NCBI RefSeq assembly: GCF_048544455.1
Contig: NC_133526.1
Span: 8,758,001 to 8,822,000 of the forward strand
Length of the DNA stretch: 64,000 nt
Direction of reading: 5' to 3'
From: Silene latifolia
Lineage: Eukaryota; Streptophyta; Magnoliopsida; Caryophyllales; Caryophyllaceae
In this document: one piece after another, positions 60,148 through 64,000 of the stretch
How the letters are laid out: each line of letters opens with the position of its first letter
Position numbering within the stretch: position 1 is the stretch's first letter
The notes under the pieces: generated by a model
The model's input: the letters and a program-made list of their open reading frames with translations, nothing else
Databases searched by the model: none
Told to the model about the DNA's origin: nothing
Made by a program: the position numbers and the translations under genes

Positions 60148-61027
60148 CCTACTGGGATCAATATGGCCTTCTCATAATGCTTGGTTCAATTAACTTCTCA
60201 GATGAAAAAGTAAACCTTGCAAAATACAACCGAGTTATCTGAATTGATAACCAACCGAACACTCATTTTGGTAAAAGTGAATAGTACTTAAAATCCCACT
60301 TAATTGGAATCAAAACGCAATTTAATCGAGTCTAATGATAATTGAATGATACCCAAACCTAAATATATCTGAACCGATAAGAACCGAATCGACTGTCCTG
60401 AAATATGAGTGTTTATTTTCTCATAAATAAACTAATATTTTAGATGTTTTTTCATTGATTCTTTATTTACTAATGATAATATGAATATCACGTTCAAATC
60501 GGAAAGTATAAGATACATTTAAGCTAATTTTTTTACCGTTAACTCAATAAAATTATGACCTAAAGTTAAACTGAATTGAAATCAACTTGGCTTGAAGTCT
60601 TGAACCATACTCGATTCAAATAAAATAAGCCGATTAAAGTGCAATTTATTTAGCCAAGGATCAAATTCATCATGAGAGGACTAAGCTATGGTAGCTGTTA
60701 TTCAAGGGTCTGATTTTATTTTCGCATTTGACTAGGTTTCTCTACATTTTTCACGCCAAGCTCCAAATGTCACTTAGTCTCCCTCTTTTTTTTTTTTTTT
60801 TTTTGATTTAAAAAGGGAAACATCCCAGAGACCTACAGCAAGTAGGGTCCCAAACAAGTACACAAGTAAAAGCAAAACAACAAGTACGAGACACAAAAAA
60901 CCTATTCAACCACGAAGAACCTCGGGTACAAACATCACGCCTCCTCTCCATAATCCCTTCCTCCTTTCATGATCTTAGTGTTGGCCAAAAGTGTAATCAA
61001 ACCTCCAAAGTATAGGCTAGGCAAAAC
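60148..61027. other. Intergenic DNA, no gene seen
   Basis: AT-rich. A T run of about twenty lies at 60788-60806. Near 60240-60400 weak GAACCGATAAGAACCGAA words suggest a decayed word-filled element. Nothing else recognised. Confidence 0.4.
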
Positions 61028-61551
61028 TAGAGGTGGCAATCGGGTCAGTCGGGTTTGGGTCGGGTCACGTCGGGTCGGGTCATATCGGGTTCGAGTCATA
61101 TCGGGTCAGCATACCCTTTCGGGTCGAGTCGGGTCGGGTCATTTCGGGTCAAAAGATGTGTCGGGTCGGGTCGGGTCATTATCGGGTCCGGTAACTTAAT
61201 CGCATTACTATAATTTTTTACCATTAAATTTAGTTTTAACCGATTATTTGGTTTAATTAATTCATTACTAAGTCAAACATATCAATCTAAACACAAAATC
61301 ACTTTCATTTCGATCAAAATTAAGCTTAATAATTGTCGGGTCATCAATTTAATCGGGTCAGTATCGGGTCGGGTCAATATCGGGTCGGGTCAGGGTCGGG
61401 TTCGGGTCACTGATAATCGGGTCGTGTCGGGTTACGGGTCGTCATCGGGTCAGGTCGGTTTCGGGTCACAATATTTTCGGGTTCGGGTTCGGGTCGGGTT
61501 TGCTCGGGTTCGGGTCGGGTCACTCGGGTCGGGTCAGGCTTGCCAGCTCTA
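61028..61551. mobile_element. TAGAGGTGGCAA-ended element filled with TCGGGTCGGG words
   Basis: Left end TAGAGGTGGCAA and right end TTGCCAGCTCTA match inverted at 11 of 12 bases. Both sides hold dense arrays of TCGGGTCGGGTCA and TTCGGGTC words, with an AT-rich centre (61195-61330). Unlike most relatives, the words read in the same direction (CGGGT) at both ends rather than inverted. 524 bp, non-coding. Confidence 0.75.
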
Positions 61552-61715
61552 GCTATAACTCTCTATCTTCCCTCCATAGTACTCGTTGAACTGATGAGTA
61601 ATGAGAATGTGGACCAATGAGCGTAAATTCCTATAAAACCAAAGTAGACAAAACAAACAGGGTCTCAGAGAAAATACACCTTCAAATGTTCCGAATAGTG
61701 CAATACTGTAATGAT

Positions 61716-62309
61716 CGTTTAGTTCATGTAAGAATGGAATTCATATGTTAATCTATAACTAAATATACAATTTATATGAAAATTTTAAAACATGTTTGGT
61801 TGCCATAAAAGAGTTTATGTTTCCATGAATTAAACTTATCTATCTTGATTGGTTGAATTAGCTTATTTCACATGATTTTAATTTGTAAATACCAATACAT
61901 CCATTAAAATAATCTTTAAAAAAACTCCCTAACATATTAAGGGTAAATTAGTAAATTTAGTAAATAAACTATTAAGGAGTTTTCAATTACCTAGGGATAG
62001 AGGGGTCGGTAATCAAATTCCTACATTATGTCGGAGTTGTGAATGCATATGGAGTTTCCAACTCTTAACCAAACAAGTTTACAAAAATACAATTTATGTG
62101 ATTTTAGAATGGGTTATGATAAATACAACCTAATGGGTTGTATTTAAGAAACTAAAAAAAGGAAATAAATATTTAATATTTGCATTAGTTGCATGGATTT
62201 ATGTGTAATTTGTTCTTTAATTTCTAAATTAATACCAAATTTGGAAGGGTATTAAATGCTTAAATACAACCCATTAGGTTGTATATAGCATTTCCTTTTA
62301 GAATTCCAT

Positions 62310-62354
<45 letters not shown>

Positions 62355-62424
62355 AACCAAACAAGTTTCAAAATACAATTTATGTGATCTTAGAATTCCC
62401 ATAAATTAGGAGAACAACCAAACG
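61716..62424. mobile_element. Decayed MITE with CGTTTRGTT ends
   Basis: Left CGTTTAGTTCATGTAAGAAT and right CAACCAAACG are inverted, with GGAATTC words near both ends. A block (about 62062-62110) beginning TTAACCAAACAAGTTTACAA recurs after a run of 38 A (62314-62351) at about 62353-62397. A small MULE-type element is nested at 62111-62295. Confidence 0.5.
62111..62295. mobile_element. MULE-type MITE with 9-bp TSD
   Basis: TTTTAGAAT lies on both sides (62102-62110, 62296-62304), the 9-bp target duplication of Mutator-like elements. Inverted ends of about 38 bp share the core ATACAACCTAATGGGTTGTA then TTTAAG, with a few mismatches at the tips. 185 bp, non-coding. Confidence 0.85.
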
Positions 62425-62551
62425 CTACTATGGATACAATAAGCAAGAGAAACTGTATTTAAAATCACAACTAAGAGTATCTTCAACTTTCGATCAACTT
62501 TCCAATAAAATTAACTGTCGTTCAGGTGACTGTGTTGTAAATTACAACTAA

Positions 62552-62797
62552 GAGCATCTTCAATGAACAGCTTACACGGGCCCACAGTATTACTTTTAAC
62601 CAATGAAAAAAAAAAATTATTTTTATTTTTAAAATATCAAGCTACATGGCTTGGTTGTAGCTTGACAGAGCTAGATGAGCTACATGGCTTGAAAGCAATT
62701 TTTTCACCAATTTTTTCAATCTCCAATGATAAGCTACAAGTTCTTTATTTTGCAAATATTGTAAACAGATTTTTTAGTTGAATCATTGAAGATACTC
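62552..62797. mobile_element. Tourist-like MITE, TSD taa
   Basis: GAGCATCTTCAATGA and TCATTGAAGATACTC are inverted ends with one mismatch, flanked by TAA (62549-62551, 62798-62800). The inside has TAGCTTGACAGAGC and GAGCTACATGGCTTG words. 246 bp. A lone end copy (TAAGAGTATCTTCAACTTT) lies at about 62471. The family resembles 40048-40360, in which GAGCATC is also the start. Confidence 0.82.
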
Positions 62798-62800
62798 TAA

Positions 62801-64000
<1,200 letters not shown>

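Overview
The window is nuclear DNA of a flowering plant: AT-rich, with GT-AG introns, nested LTR retrotransposons and many MITEs. It is probably a eudicot. A Caryophyllales origin is a guess, based on the long-LTR Ogre/Retand-type sequence and the general look of the repeats; it is not proven. Only two host genes are clear. COP1 is a complete 13-exon gene at 29910-39121 (+). The first exon and the start of the second exon of a plant/fungal atypical dual-specificity phosphatase (PFA-DSP, SIW14-like) sit at 63210-64000 (+). Everything else is transposon, transposon relic or featureless intergenic DNA.

Layout. 1-4239: a very long plus-strand LTR ending at an Ogre-type primer-binding site. About 4390-12785: a minus-strand Ty3/gypsy element of the Tat type with a 583-bp 5' LTR, gag, protease, RT, RNase H, integrase and, beyond pol, a reading frame on the opposite strand. 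12786-14767: a tandem duplication of about 0.6 kb. 15147-16447: a reverse-transcriptase relic. 16992-26241: an Athila-type gypsy element that has gag and protease but no RT or integrase. It has a perfect 5-bp target duplication, and its 5' LTR holds a younger 1319-bp solo LTR with its own 5-bp duplication. 26622-26913: a small Helitron-like element. 27840-28798: a hAT element with another hAT-like element inside it. 28899-29500: a 5'-truncated LINE carrying an RNase H domain.

After COP1, 39.5-50 kb is a field of MITEs. 50114-50818 is a poly(A)-tailed retroposon with a perfect 12-bp target duplication. 50919-56426 is a young copia-type element whose internal region holds a 3.6-kb CACTA transposon (51609-55195), and that transposon seems to carry a small intron-containing reading frame. 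57-63 kb holds a near-perfect 75-bp-arm hairpin, several MITEs (one a MULE type with a 9-bp duplication) and the PFA-DSP promoter.

The most unusual pattern is a set of seven elements, one inside the hAT at 28 kb and six between 41.9 and 61.6 kb. They share one terminal motif (about TAGAGRTGNNAA, inverted at the other end) but are filled with different degenerate short-word arrays. No multi-gene host system such as a biosynthetic cluster or defence locus is visible. Virus-like elements are described as fossils only.
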